Shown in pieces: positions 1 to 12,880 of a DNA stretch of 64,000 nucleotides. The notes beneath the pieces were generated by a model. It was not told where the DNA came from and searched no databases. It was given only the letters and a program-made list of their open reading frames with translations. A program made the translations under genes and the position numbers. The DNA lies in contig JBAJFE010000038.1 in assembly GCA_037903355.1 (NCBI GenBank), positions 248,001-312,000 of the forward strand, in the 5' to 3' direction. How positions within the stretch are numbered: position 1 is the first letter of the stretch; each line of letters begins with the position of its first letter. The DNA is from Trichuris trichiura (Eukaryota > Nematoda > Enoplea > Trichinellida > Trichuridae).

Positions 1-578
1 AAGAAAAGTTGATCAGTTGATGGGTCAGCACGGAGAATATCCTCAACAAGGTATTGACGATCAAATTTGTGGCTACGAGACATTTCAAACTGACGAATTA
101 CTTCTTCAGCGTTCCAACCTTCACACTGAACTAAATATTTACAGATGAAATAACCCGCACGGTTAACCCCATGAGTACAGTGCACACAAATGACCGATTC
201 ATCATCGGCCGAATATTTCCAAATCTTCTTGAATCCCTTAACTTTCTCCGCGAAAGCAATACGCAATTCGACACAGGGCACTGAGCCACCACCAGGAGTC
301 ATAATTTTCACATATTCAATGTTCATCGTTGAAAAGACCTGTGGGTCATAGTAACGGTTCGTAGCAGTTAGATCAATCACCATTCTCACTGTGTGCCCCT
401 TGTTGCTGATTTTTTCAACTAACTCCTGCGGTGTATAGGAAAAGTCAGGGGATGGTAGCAGCGCACATAAGCGATCACTCAATGGAGTTTTCGACGCTAT
501 GAAAGGTGTACCTGGGATACGGTCACCAAGTTTTGTGTAGTTCATCCAGCCATCGGGAATGCCTCCTTTCTTTGGCAT
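1..578 (-). CDS. DUSP11/PIR-1-like RNA 5'-phosphatase, C-terminus beyond the window
   Basis: An unbroken 192-codon reading frame runs from an ATG at 578-576 leftwards off the window, so the C-terminus is missing. The N-terminus carries the family segment IPDGWMNY...GDRIPGTPFIASKTPL (residues 7-32), then IDLTATNRYYDP (68-79), and the catalytic P-loop HCTHGVNRAGY at 133-143, with nucleophile Cys134 and Arg140 of the Cx5R signature. The HCTHGxNRxG loop is specific to the cysteine-phosphatase group containing mRNA capping-enzyme triphosphatases and DUSP11/PIR-1. The family removes 5' gamma/beta phosphates from RNA; C. elegans PIR-1 acts in small-RNA pathways. The IPxxWxxY opening followed by PGTxFIAxKxPL favours DUSP11/PIR-1 over the capping enzyme, but a guanylyltransferase domain could lie outside the window. 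No intron is needed in the visible part. The first upstream ATG-proximal bases are AT-rich and give no clear promoter. Confidence 0.9.
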   Translation of the reverse strand, partial: MPKKGGIPDGWMNYTKLGDRIPGTPFIASKTPLSDRLCALLPSPDFSYTPQELVEKISNKGHTVRMVIDLTATNRYYDPQVFSTMNIEYVKIMTPGGGSVPCVELRIAFAEKVKGFKKIWKYSADDESVICVHCTHGVNRAGYFICKYLVQCEGWNAEEVIRQFEMSRSHKFDRQYLVEDILRADPSTDQLF

Positions 579-2635
579 TTAATAGATTGACGGGCAAGCC
601 TAAACGCGAAATAAATTTATAACTTATTCTCCTAAACACGCAGTTCAGCTACCAACAAAACTTTTGCAAGAAAAAACAGAATCGGCAACGTTACTGATTA
701 ATGTTAGGAATGCAAGTACAATAAGGTAAATTGGATACATGCAGGTTAGAACAATGGCAAGCATATCTTCAAGGAGAGTAAGTCATAGTGAACAAGAAAC
801 AAATCATCTAAATTATGTATGCTTGGGGTTTTAATTTCTTGCCAGTATACATAGCAAACTACTATCCTCATACGCAATTTTTTTATAAAACACAACTTAA
901 GCATCTCAAACCTATTAAATGTGAATTTTGTAACAACGTTACTTGCTTGTTCTTCTTGGTAATGATTTCGTATGAAGTGGGACATTTCATGGCAGATCCG
1001 TTCCGGTAGGTTTAGGTTGTGGCACAGGCTTACACCCGTGTCCGACTGGAATAATGTGAAGCAAGCCCTCGCATCTTTCCCAGGACTACAGCGCCATGGT
1101 TAGCCTTGGCTTGATTAAAGTGAGCAAATTCTCACGTCGCTCTTGGAATGAGCTGTCCCTGCTTTAGCCAGGGTGGATCCTACTTCGCTGGTTGGTATTT
1201 TATTTTGATTTTAAACGCTTTTTGTAGATGTAGCTCCTAGTTATATCTCGTCTTCAGCAGTCAGTTTAGCAATATCCAGTTTAGGACTCGTGCTTGCATG
1301 ATCGAGCAATGCCAAAATTACTATGTTTGCACCTTCCAATGCTAATGTGCACTAATCTCTTCATGATTTCCGCACCAATAGCAACAAGCGGTGACTTAAC
1401 CTTTGATATCAGCGCTGAGAAACAGATGAAATTGTAAGTCATTACCTGCTTTGCTTTCTTTAGTAGACTCTGACGGCGAAGTAGTATTAATTAACAGATG
1501 ACATTTTTCTGTTTCGCGATAGTCTCGTGTAACTAGAACCGTCTCAACTTCTGGCAATGCGTCTTTCGTGCCCTGTACTAAATAAACCGCATCTCAGCCT
1601 ACAATTTGCTCTGCCTTGCCGGTTTTGGTAAACGAGATGGCATTTGCATTCATTATTTTTAATTAACAAAGGGTGCTGATTTGTTATGCTGTTCCTACAT
1701 TCTATGTCTTTTCATGTGTTTGCGACGACAAACTTTTCACACGCAATACTTCTAGCAAGTGATTTTCCAGCCACTTTTTTATGCGCACTTCCACTTCAAC
1801 AGCCTGTATCGTTTGTGTTTACCTTTTTTGGGCAACGCAAACGGCACATACTTTGTGAAAAATTCACGATGCCTTGCCATGTTGAGGACAAACAGCATAG
1901 GATTTCCAGCTGAGCATATGCAGTCTTCGTCAAATAAGGCCGGGCTGAGCGTCCCCCTCATTTGCGATAAAAATGTATATATATATACGATAGCCAGAGA
2001 ATTACGGAAAATTGGTGATTGCATTTTGTACAAAGGGACGTTTTCTGCGGCTCTTTGCGTTTGGGGTACCTTCGCGCCAATTTCGCGGAGACGAATTGTC
2101 TAGAAAAACATACGTTTTCAAGCACTGTTAATGCTCAAGAGATACATCCAGGCGAACGTATTTCAAGCTTGTTTACTGAGTACAACTTATTTAGAGAAGA
2201 TGGGAACGACAATTTAGTCGGTTCGTAATGAACAGTGCAGCGATATGCACGTTTTTTTTTTGATGAGCCGCCTTAACTGCGTACCAATTCAAACAAAGTG
2301 GAAGCGCAGTCAGTGAATAAACAATCGGTTATTAAGAGAACGACGCAGCGCAGCGAGAAATTATAGGAGCTTTCCTTTTTCGTCTCTGGAGTCTGTGAAT
2401 TTTTTAGAACTGTGCATTCGTCGCACTCTCCTTTAGGATTTTGGTAAGAAAAGTTTTAGCAAATCCACGACGATGCACTAGACTCAAAACGGCACAATGC
2501 AGTCTTCTGTAGGCTTGTGTCAGACAAACAAGAAACGGAGCCCTTGCAAATATTGCGGTACAAGTGGGATGTATACGCATTCTCTCCTTGCGCAATGATC
2601 TTTGGTCACGTTCATTTTTAAAAATTGCACTACTT
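579..2635. other. Intergenic, no recognised gene
   Basis: Short open frames occur on both strands but none has a recognisable domain, flanking splice pattern or protein-like composition. A somewhat GC-richer block at about 1010-1200 stands out from the AT-rich surroundings but I could not assign it. The promoter of the minus-strand phosphatase gene should lie just right of 578; I see no clear element there. Confidence 0.4.
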
Positions 2636-2725
2636 TTCACTGGTTGATCCTGCTAGCAGTCACTGTCGGCGACTGTGCTCGGCCAACATGTAGGTACGGC
2701 ATTGCGCAGGAAACCTGAAACTCAC
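2636..2725 (+). pseudogene. Degenerate 18S rRNA 5'-end fragment
   Basis: The block opens with CTGGTTGATCCTGC (about 2640-2653), the nearly universal start of eukaryotic 18S rRNA, followed by an AGCAGTCA stretch like the usual AGTAGTCA. Farther on, GGCCAACATG and GGAAACCTGAAACTC resemble the 18S GCCATGCATG and GAAACTGCGAATGGCTC positions. Similarity fades near 2725. The fragment is far too short and diverged to be a working rRNA gene; it looks like a captured piece of rDNA. Confidence 0.6.
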
Positions 2726-2734
2726 CCATAGTTA

Positions 2735-2898
2735 CGAGGCCAGAATCTCGATCATTATCGCAATTAGCCAGACAAATCGTTCCACCAACCAAGAACGGCC
2801 ACGCACGGCAGACCACTGAATCAAAAAAGAGACCTCAATCTGTCAATTCTCGCAGTGTTCGCTACGGGTAAGTTTTCCCTCGTCGTTTTAAATTTCCT
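2735..2898 (-). pseudogene. Degenerate internal 18S rRNA fragment, inverted relative to the 5'-end fragment
   Basis: Read on the plus strand this is the reverse complement of the 18S 3' major domain: ATTAGCCAGACAAATCG (2762-2778), CCACCAACCAAGAACGGCCA (about 2782-2801), then GAATCAA and CAATCTGTCAATTC, and finally GTAAGTTTTCCC, which matches the complement of the stretch before GACTCAACACGGGAAA. Order and spacing follow real 18S rRNA, with small deletions. It lies directly against the 5'-end fragment but in the opposite orientation, so the two pieces were joined by rearrangement and are not a simple remnant of one gene. Confidence 0.8.
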
Positions 2899-5800
2899 AT
2901 TCCCTAAAAGCTTAGCGAGCTCGGAGAGCCATTCGTTAGAAGAACAGTTTCAACGCAAAAGCGAACTCAAAGACTACTCTTCAGAAATATATTATGTCAA
3001 TATCGTTACTGGAGCTTACGCTGGTTAAAGAATACTGTTGTCGATTTAACAGTCTATGACTGACTCCATTTTACATGGTTTTGTTTTGCCGAAAAAGACA
3101 ATAGGTAGCTGGCATGCACTGAGACTTTCTGCATTAGACGGAAGCTAACTTTGTAACCTCTAACTAACGAAAACACACGAACGCTCTTGAAACAGTTGGC
3201 CCCGCTGTTTTGAAGCAACGAACTGAAGTACTTGCTGCCTGTTGGAAAGCATTATCCTGTCACTGTGGCCATGATGACTATCTTATCATACCAGAGCCCG
3301 TTGATATTTTGCTGCCATTTTACCTACTCATCAAATGATAGCCGTTAAACAGCCAGTCTGTTACATCGCTGACGAGCCATGAACAAGAGGAGTACCAAAA
3401 CTTACGAATAATTTTTCTTGCACTTTCTCTAATGATTTGCTCATTCCATTCTTTGGTAGGCTAATTATGCGGCTGAATGGCAAGCATCAGCGACAATAGA
3501 TAAGAAGCCTTGTCTGAAGAACATTAAAATGCGCATTTCCTTTAAAGGACATCCAGTCTGATAAATTGTCTTTGGTAAATACCTGTATTTTTTTCCAGCT
3601 TGTCGAAGACTTCTCCGATTCATGAAATTAGTTGAAGTTCAAGTCCTAATTTAATGTCTCCGCATACACCGATACAGACTGTTCAGTTTATGTTTGGGAT
3701 AACAACAATTGGACCTGCACACGGTGGATTTTTAGGTTCCACTTCGTGAGATGTTATCCGCTTCCCTTACCAGAAAATAGGTGTTGGGCAACAGCTTGAT
3801 AGTATCGAGCGAAGAAAAACCTGCGACAGGAGCGCGCCATATTTTGTCATCTTGACTGAGCTAGTGTTACACCCATGGTCTCATTTTCTGTAACTTTTCC
3901 ATGGGTAACTAGTGTCGCCTCGCATTTGCACGACTGCAACCCATCTTCTTGACCAGTTTGCATGCGGACTGTTGTGAATCTTCTTTGGGTAGGGCGTGCA
4001 GTTTCTTTTATCAAAATGGCTCAACTTCCCTGACTTCGCATTGTCTCTCAGGTCAAAATCTCACTCCCTAACGCGGGAATACCATTTTTTATTTGCTTGA
4101 TTGCTGATGGCCACTTCCCGTAGGTTGTCTGAGTTTTTTCACCGGCTGTGGTAGCACCTAATCTTTTGTTATACTGGAAAAGCAGCACGTGTCGGAGATA
4201 ATCTTTTTTGTCGAGCTGACGCTTAGTTTTTTCAGCTAAACTGGACTTCTCATCAGAACAATATTAAAATTTAACTCTACTGAGTTTTAGAGGGCATGGA
4301 AAGGCTATGAATGAAGTATGGTGCTTGGCATGAAAACAAGTGTGTACAAAATAGTAAACGGAACGAACCTTTGAAACAACCTGATATTTACCCGTGATGA
4401 ACAAGGCCATGTCTGTTGTTTCCCCTTCCCAGCTTCGAGACTGCCATCGCCCCCTTGACGCGTAAACACAACGTGACATAGAACGCGCTGGCATATATAG
4501 TAAAAGGATGAGCATCAACAAAGCCAGGCTCTCAGGTGTGTGCCATGTACGCGAACGGCTGCATCTGCATCAGTGAATTTGTAGTGGACTTTTTAAATGG
4601 TGGTAAGCCACATTTCTAGCAAAAAGACTTCCACAACACGTGAGTAGAACGAAGACACCAAGAGCTTTCAGCCCGTTTTCAACAACGAAAAAACGAACCT
4701 GAGCTATGGGACAATGGAGGAAGCTAAATATTTATATACAGCTAAAATGGGTAGGAAGCGATTAATGCGGCAATGCAAGCAAAGAAATAGCGCTCCCGGA
4801 TAGTTTTCAAGCAAATTCTTCGCTTTTTGGAATGCTCAGAAATAACGAGATAAATTGACTGATGGGCTTCCTTCGAAGCTACTGCACCAGTGCGCGTATC
4901 CAATCGGTTGTATGAAAATAAGTTTCCTGGAAAGGGGTAAACCATTTTCGGAAAGTTTCCGCGAGTGACTTTACTTTACCATAAATGCCTTCAGTGCTCT
5001 GGTTGTATCACTCTTTCTAGCTTCACTGCCCTCAAACCTTCTTTTGGCGCTTACCGCCCCTCTTTGCCCATCACTGTATTAGACAGCTTAGCCTGCGATT
5101 ACGGTCAAGGGGTGAAAGTCAGCTGAATCTGCTCAGCCGTAAAAATTAGTCTTTCTCCTTGCTGCTCTTTACACGCTTCTGGTATAAAAATGAATAGGAT
5201 AGCAGAAAATGGAAAAGGAAGCAAGTAAAAACCAGTACGACAGAAGTGCATTCAAGAATGGATAAAGAACAAGAGTACAATGGGAAGGACATTGGTTAAG
5301 GATGAATAAGTTAACATAAAAAGGAATTGAAAAAGATTCCGGCAATAATGAGTTAAAAATTGAACATGGAAAAGGCAGAAATCAACTTCCAGCACTATAA
5401 TAAGGAAGACTCAAGAAGAAATAAAAGTTCGTGAGTACAATGCTCCAATGCTACAATGACATAGAAGGGAAGAAGGAAATAAGATCCAATCCTACAATAA
5501 ATTAGGAAGGTGAAAAGAATAGAGCGTGAAATGAGAATTCAGTCTTTATTGTTATAATGGAAAAAGGCCAGAAGTTTCGCAATGGTAATGGAATTCATTA
5601 AGCTGACAGATAACCAAAAACTACAAAAGCTAATGAACTGGACACTGTAAGCTAATTTATTTCGACAAAATTTAGACAAGCATACTTCAACAAGACGAAA
5701 ACGAGTAGTTTGCTTGTCACGTCTTGATTTCCTCATGCTGATCCCTGAAGAGGGATCGGGGTACAGGTTTGAAAGCTGTGGGCTTAGAAATTATTTTTTT

Positions 5801-6500
5801 GAACAGGGACTAGCGTAACTAACAGCAGCGTTATCTGACATTCTTCTGACAGCACTCATCCATCCGTTGGTAGGGTGTTTGCTTGGTTTAACCACAGAAA
5901 CTCTGGAAATGGACAATACGACACTGTATAAAGATTCAGTGTAAAAAGTTGATATCATAGAAATGGGAGTTCTGTCAGTCAAAGCTCCCACGTTTCAGCA
6001 CTGAAGGCTGAGTGCGGAAGTCGCGAAATCTGCTTCCTTGTTTTGCTCTAAATGCTTTAACCTAAGGCTTTGCTGCGTTTGTAGCATTGGCTGAAACTAC
6101 AGAGAGATTTTTATGGCATACTCCCATTCGAAAAAGGCGCTGTTAGTTATTTGTTGACGTGGCAATTTGGATAATGCTATAGAAATTTGAATTATTAGTC
6201 AATAGTAAACAACACGTCATTATTTCACTCCGCCCAACTGACTTTGTACAGCTGTAAAGGATTCCATTCAGCTTCCAAAGCATACGCTGTTCTGAACGCG
6301 TGGTAAAAGCAGGTAGATTCATTAGCTCTTGCGTCATTTGTTTTATTAGCTGGAATATCATTATCAATTCTAAGCACTAATGTGAGCAGTGCAAATATGA
6401 AATAAATTGCTCCATTAACGTAGCAAATATGCGTTCGGTGGACAATGTTCATACGTCAAAGATACTTAATCAACGAAAACATAGGAAGAATCATCCAGCC
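2899..6500. other. Intergenic, mostly unrecognised; one MITE-like fragment
   Basis: No coding region is supported. About 5180-5545 is markedly purine-rich on the plus strand. Positions 5853-5910 contain CATCCATCCGTTGGTAGGG followed by TGTTTGCTTGGTTTAA, a diverged copy of the foldback family seen again at 51.5 and 56.7 kb. The stretch ends just before the first exon of the serine protease. Confidence 0.4.
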
Positions 6501-9500
6501 ATGTTGAAGATTCTCCTGACAGTCGTTGCTGTTGCAGTGGTAAGGATTTAGAAATTTTAAATGCGTGGGGATTCTGATTTAAACGGCATTCTTTTTCGAT
6601 TGCGTCGCATAAGCCAAAGCTGTCGTAGGTCGAAGTACATATTTAGAGCACGTTATGCAGAACGCCATAGCAGCTCACCCTTAGCCTTTTCAAAGTCTTG
6701 CTTCAGCACAGATAGTGTTATCTAAGACAAAGCCTATTTTCTCAGTGGAGTATCTAAATTCCTATGCGTGGAAAACAATAAATATAAGGCTAATTAAAGG
6801 ACATGACTGAATGCACACTGATCCTTGAGTATGTTTGAAATATTCAACTGAAATTAGCTTCTCCGTGATGAGGATGCCACAAAGACGTTCACTTCTGACA
6901 TGGCTCAAGAATAGTTCGTTGAAACATTGTGATATTCGCGTTTGTTGGTGATCTAGTGCAGTGCGTCTCATGGTCAGCTTTTCTACCGACATCCCGTTCT
7001 GGTATAGGTTTCAGAGTGTCCCGTTGCCTCATCATGTTCATCTGGTAGGCTCTGCTAGTCTTTCTTTCTCCTCCACTCACTGATCTAACCTTATTCGATC
7101 ACATTCCTTACGCTTGGCCCTCAGACTTGTCAGGCCTACAGAGGGAATGTTTACCTTCTGAGCCTAAATGTGGCAGTTTCTTAAGGGTCGTTGCTCCACA
7201 TTTCCTTACATTCCCCATCTTTGATTTAAAAAATGACTGTTTTAGTGGGAGCGATTTTTTTCAGGTAGGCGTCGGGTCTTGATAGTTTTTTCATTAAGTT
7301 ATGTACTTCTTTATAGCAGGCAACCTAAACCTGTTTATGCCTGCCAGTTCCTCCGAATTTTTCCTGATTGACACTTATCTATTCGAACTTAGACCGGCTA
7401 TGCCAGTCTGAATTTCAGTTCTCCGTTGGAGTTAATATCCGAAGAGGCAATCAGGTAGAACATCGCTAGGTTGAAAAAAAAAACAAAATACTTATATACG
7501 CCTAACGCTTTCAGAAAGCGTTAAGGTTGAAACATACTAGTTTAAGCCGTCATGACTTATATACTCCTGCATAAACTTTCTGATCATAAGGCGCGCGAGA
7601 GTCTAGTTAATGCAATTCTACCTTGCGTAAACGTTAAAGGGGACGTTTTCGCATTGACTAAGCTCAAAGCAGCACCGTTTCATTGACTGTTATGCAACAG
7701 ATGTGAAGGCTTCCCGTGCCTGCATTGAAAATGAAACTTTTCCTAACGAACCCGCTTGGAAATGCATAATGCAACTATAGAAATTCGAATTTCAGTAATT
7801 TCATTATGCACTTCCACGGCAACCCTTACTGATAAAAGCAATGTGGTTATAGTGTAGTTGCATTCATCTATGGCGTTTAACTTACCTTGAAAAGAGACGC
7901 TCTGGGTACGTCTGAAAAAATGAGTTGTATTACCAACTGTTTTTCCTGAAGGGATTTATTGATTTGCTTGTCTGTCTAGTGCCTCCAGCTTCACGCAAAA
8001 TAAAGTAGTGAAAACTCGTGAAAATTGATTCTGAACGGATTAGAGTATAGTTATTTTGAAAGACAATTCGACCGGTGAAAAAATTTGCGCGACTTACCGA
8101 ATCTGATCTTTTCAAACAGGAGCCGATTCTGTAGGTCAACTATTAACAAATGCATGAAAGAAAAGCACACCTAAAACGTACAACCAAACGAAGCAAACTG
8201 ACGTTCGAAATAGCTTGCATTCCTTAACCAAGAATTCTTTTCACATTGGAAATACGTTAAGCATATGCTGATATCGCTTCTGATAATTTCTTGATATGAT
8301 ATTATTAATCCTGTAATACATGATAGCTGCTGGAAGGGACACACATTATCTCATTTACAAGGTACAGCCTTTCGTAGTTGAGACTGCATTCTCCGGTCTG
8401 TTTTGCTGTATTTTTCACATGACTGTGGTTTTGCTTTTCAGCACCAGTGCACATCGGCTCGTATTTCAGAACCTTATAATGATGGGGTTTGCGGGCGATC
8501 AACATTTCCAATCAAGGTAAACTTGAAGGGTAATCGAATAACTGGTGGCCATGAAGCGAATCCTCATTCTCATCCATGGATTGCTTTCATTCAATATGGT
8601 GAACAGAAGTGTGGTGGGGTTATACTGCCTACTCCTGCCAGAAATTCAAGTAATGTACTTCTAACAGCTGCTCACTGCCTCAGACACGTTAAGTAAGTAA
8701 AACAGAGTCATCTGTTTATGTATTAATACGTATGTCATCTCTTGCATTGGTAATGAAATTCTTCCTATCAAGGGCATAAAAATGCATAATGTAAGTACGG
8801 AAAAATTCGACCCGTGCAAATGTTTTATTGTGCGAAGCTTTCGGGAAGCTCCTGTGCCCATCTTCAGCGCAAGAGTAATAGCAAAACACAGGTATTGTAA
8901 TCGACTGGCGAATCTAATTATTTTAAAGAAAGGAGGTTTAAAGACAAGGAATAATGTTAAAATAACGAGAAAGAAAAGACCGAAAGAGAGGATAAAGCGA
9001 AGTTTGGAATGAAATAACAATGGAATAGCAAATAAATACAAGAAATTAGGAGAAAAAACAAAGGAAGTAAAAACAAATAAAATAAACAAAATTTGGACTG
9101 GGAAGGGAAGGAGCAAAAAATACAAAATATTTGAAAAAATAAAAAAGAAGAAAAGTTGGGAAAGAGTTGTGGTCGTTTACGTCCACAGGAAACCGCCGTG
9201 CACAATTACCGCCCGGCAACAGTTGATTCATTTGAAAGACCAGGGCTTGTAGCTTGTCTGATATTTGTACGAGACTCATTCACTCCTATACTATTGACCC
9301 TGCATTGCATTTTATGTTGAGGGCCTCTTTTATTTTCCTAATCATAAACTGGCTCACTCTGCAGAGCACTTTTGCAGACTTAGATAAGTACTCATATTCT
9401 CAAATGTGGGAGTATTTGCGGCAGTAAAGAAACAGTTGCAGCAGCGGAGGATATTTTCGCATGCGTGCGAATGCATTCGCTCTATCAAAAGAAACAATTT

Positions 9501-12500
9501 TCATTCAGAAAGATATGATCATTTAACAACGCTAACGTTTTCTGCTTCTAAGATTCAACGGATAAGCAAAGTTTTTTGAAACATAACGGTTTACTAGCCC
9601 TGTAAAAGAAGTCTCTTTTTCAACATTAAGGTAAGGTGAATTTTTAACTAGCTGATGAGAACTTGCACAAAGGTAGTTCAAATAAAAAGAAACTCAGATA
9701 ATGAAGATTTTAGCCGTGCTATGGATTAACTAGGCAAACAGCCGTTAAGCGTGCGATTCTAATTCAGAAAACAGTGCTTTAATGACTAACAGTTTCCTCT
9801 TTCATCTTTGTTGTGCAACTTTCATCGTCCCTCATCATAGCAACTTATGGATTGAAAAGTACAAATGATGTATGGCAAATGCTTGTGCTAACCAAGAGAG
9901 ACGTTCTGATATTGGAATGGATTGACTGATAATGATGTTTAGAGTTGGCAAAACAACCGTAGCTGGGCCTCAGTAGACCTTTGTGCACTTTAGTTTTTGG
10001 GGAGAATGGATAAGAAAAAGTTGTGATTACAAAGCACCGTATATTCAGTCGGATATAGGATTGAATGAAAGAGTTTCTAATTAAAGCTTTTAACCGCTGT
10101 GATGCCCACAAAACCTCTGGTAACCTTGATCACGTGTAGTGAATATGCAGTATAACTCGAATGTATCCTCCGCGTAATCCTCAAAGGCCTGGTCGAAGTC
10201 TTCAATAGGGAACACGAAAGAACTAACTATCGAGCGACTACGTATTTAACTTAATCTTCGTTCGTTGCACCTATGAATATTCCCGTCGTGGTCTGTTCTT
10301 TTTCTTAGGTCTTCCAGTCGGCGGGGTCAATCCAGGTCAGGCGACCACTAGCTCATTGGATTTCTTTTTGATAATAGCCTGTGTCACATGACACAGGGAC
10401 GTCGTCTGACGCAGTTTACGCCATAGTTCTTGCGTCGTTACCCTTCTGGATCAACCCTTGCTAGGCGCGGTGTACACTTGTTCACTTATCGGCGTATCCG
10501 CCACATCATGCTTCGGTTTTTACTAAGAATGATGATAATGAGAAGCATTCCTGACAAAATTAAAATCGAAGGAACAATGCAACTTCCTTCAGAAAGTGTG
10601 TGATTTCTGAGCAACTTCCTTCACAAAGCAGCAGGTGTGATTTCTGAGGTCTTAAATTTTTGTCTTTGGCCTATTTCGAGGTAAACTAATTCCAGACTCA
10701 AAATTTTACTGTTTCAACAGAGGGCCTGATTTTGTAGTCGTTGACAAAGGAGCGCGTCAGGCTCTGAAAGCTCCGGAAATTTGTCATTATGTAAGCACTG
10801 AATAACTGGTTTGTGTCTTTCCATAACTAAAAAGCATATGAAATTTCAAAACGTTGTTGCAAAGTCTTTTGTTTTTGATTTTACCGCATTACATTTAAAA
10901 TGAAACTTCCTCTAACGGGTACGTGGAAGATCATAATGTTGATGCGGAAATACTAGCTGTTAAACCGGTGATTTCTGAAAGCTTCCCCAGTTAAACATTC
11001 AACGGGTAGTACTTCCATATCAACACTATGATTTTGCTGTACTTGGAAAATAATGTCTAATTAAATTGTTAGAGGCATTATTTCTAGCACAGTGCTGCAC
11101 GGAATGAAGCCTTTTCTTTTGTTCTGAAGGTATCATTTTCTGTTGTACGTTTTTTATTATCAGTAGCTTGGAAGAAAGTGACTGAATATTATTTAATACT
11201 GCTTCAATTTTCTCTCCAGCAGTGATTTTCGAAGGGCACCACCTCCGGCTGGGAGGTGTTGGGAGGTCTTGAGGCAGTGTAGGCCAAGTGAACAATGGAT
11301 GGGTGGCTTGAAGGCCAAACGTGGCGCTGAACCGCAGTTTACGGCCATAGCCAGTTCAGCGTCAGTTGGCGCCAGAAGGCCAATGGGCCCTGAAATGAAA
11401 GGTACTCGCCGTTAAAATAGCGTTGTTGGCTTGTAAGCTGTGCATGTGGAACTGACATTGAAGCGCTCGCTATTAAATGGCTCTTGCGACATGTGAGGGA
11501 GGATTAGGCGACGTCGTGAGGTTGACGTGTTAGAAAGGTTGACAAACTATGCTCTAAAAAGAAACTAAAACCGCTTCAGAACAATGGGAGTTCAGCAATC
11601 TATTATTACAAGAAATTCCATATTCAACAAAACTCATAGTTGATTTTCAGTTCACGGCTTTGGCCTGTTTGGTGGGTCTGTAACACCATACAAACACATC
11701 AAAGAGGCTAAAGTCGTGAACTGAGGATCAGCGATGAAACCACTGAAGCCTGTTACAAGACACCCTGTCTTCCGATTAAACAAGACTTAGACAACCCAAA
11801 ATTACTGAGCGATCTAAAGTTCAGTTGTTTAACCTTTATAACGAGTTATCTAGCAATGAGACAAAAGCAGCTGCAAGTAAAGAGAACTAATAATACCATC
11901 ATGGAATAACAATCTTGCAGAAGTGTTGTAGCTTTAAGGCGTGAATTTTAGCAGCATCTCCGCGTTATGTAACTTTATTTTTTCAAAGCAACAACTGCTG
12001 TTAATAAATCCTAACTTGCCTGCTTCAGGAAAGAAGATTTAAAAAACGGAACGGTCATTGCCGGTGCCCATGACCTTAGCCGACTCGATGAAGAAGGAAG
12101 ACAGAATGGAAAAGTTAAACAAGTTATACTTGCTGATGGAGGAGCGAAAAATGACATTGCGTTAATAATACTGGAGAACTCATTTGTATTCAATGATTAT
12201 GTCAAGTCGCCTTGCTTGTCACAGAATAATTACCTTCCGCCACGAACTAAATGTCTAGTTAGTGGCTGGGGCGCCATTGAAGGTGGAGTTTACAGACAGA
12301 CAAGTAAGCTTCAAAATGTTTCTCTAACACGTAAACATTAATCCAGTGAACTGTGCGTATCAGCAGGCATGAACCTAATTTTCGTACGTGGTCGAAGAAA
12401 TGATAAATTTATTATTATTGGACGTTAAGGCATGGCGACTTAGAGAAATTTTTGAGTGAGATTATGTTCTTCAGATCTGACACACGTGCCTCCATTGCAA

Positions 12501-12859
12501 ATGCCAACAAGACTAATGGAGTCTGGCGTAAAAAGGCATAGTGATTACTTTTGTGAATACGCAATGGGACCCGCTTTTGATTACGAAGTTCATATTTGCG
12601 CTGGACAAGAGAAAGGAAGAAAGGGAGTAAATAACGTAGGCGACATAATAAGTGCATTACACTTTAATGCAATTATGCTTATTTGCAGCATGATTCAGGT
12701 GGTCCTTTAATATGCTACGACCATAACCTTTGGACACTGTATGGAATTACAAAAGGGCGAACTTTCGTGCACCCGTCACGTCCGTCATTGTTCATGAAGA
12801 TTGCTTCCTACGCACAATTCATTCGTGAACGTACTGGCATAGAATGGTGGCCTTATTAA
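6501..12859 (+). CDS. Secreted trypsin/chymotrypsin-like (S1 family) serine protease, five exons
   Basis: Proposed exons are 6501-6539, 8442-8692, 12029-12303, 12475-12626 and 12689-12859, all with GT-AG borders and matching phases; they give 295 residues. Exon 1 encodes the start of a signal peptide (MLKILLTVVAVAV). Exon 2 carries a propeptide ending NLKGNR, the activation site R|ITGGHEA, and LTAAHC with the catalytic His. Exon 3 carries NDIALI with the catalytic Asp and the CLVSGWG core. Exon 4 carries DYFCEY and ICAG; exon 5 carries HDSGGPL with the catalytic Ser, then the stop TAA. The triad is intact, but oxyanion-hole Gly193 is His, the Cys191-Cys220 pair is absent, and the Ser214-Trp-Gly strand reads TKG, so specificity cannot be read as trypsin. 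An alternative exon-4 donor at 12636 would add three residues (VNN) in frame. Likely extracellular digestion or secretion. Intron 2 is 3.3 kb and repeat-bearing. Confidence 0.9.
8925..9160. repeat. Purine-rich low-complexity tract in intron 2 of the protease gene
   Basis: The plus strand is dominated by A and G in irregular AAGAAA/AGGA-like words. The 154-residue hydrophobic open frame on the opposite strand here is a consequence of pyrimidine-rich codons (Phe, Leu, Ser) and not a likely gene. Similar tracts occur near 5.2-5.5, 53.2-53.5 (opposite strand) and 54.1-54.4 kb. Confidence 0.7.
11642..11729. repeat. Imperfect inverted repeat with 29-bp arms in intron 2 of the protease gene
   Basis: Arm 11642-11670 and arm 11701-11729 are imperfect reverse complements around a 30-bp spacer. 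The arm core GTTCACGGCTTTGGCCTG recurs almost unchanged at about 56672-56689 inside another inverted-repeat element, so this is a dispersed family and not a local accident. No coding capacity. Probably a short non-autonomous DNA element. Confidence 0.6.
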
Positions 12860-12880
12860 TTTCCCTTACGTTAAACACCT

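Noticed and set aside
8661..9125. 154-codon hydrophobic frame on the minus strand
   Set aside because: It is antisense to a protease exon and a purine-rich tract; its Phe/Leu/Ser bias comes from base composition.
10721..10790. Possible extra exon of the serine protease (acceptor CAACAG, donor GTAAGC)
   Set aside because: Although open after exon 2, its 70-bp length shifts the next exon into a frame with an early stop. Direct joining of 8692 to 12029 is in phase and gives normal family sequence.
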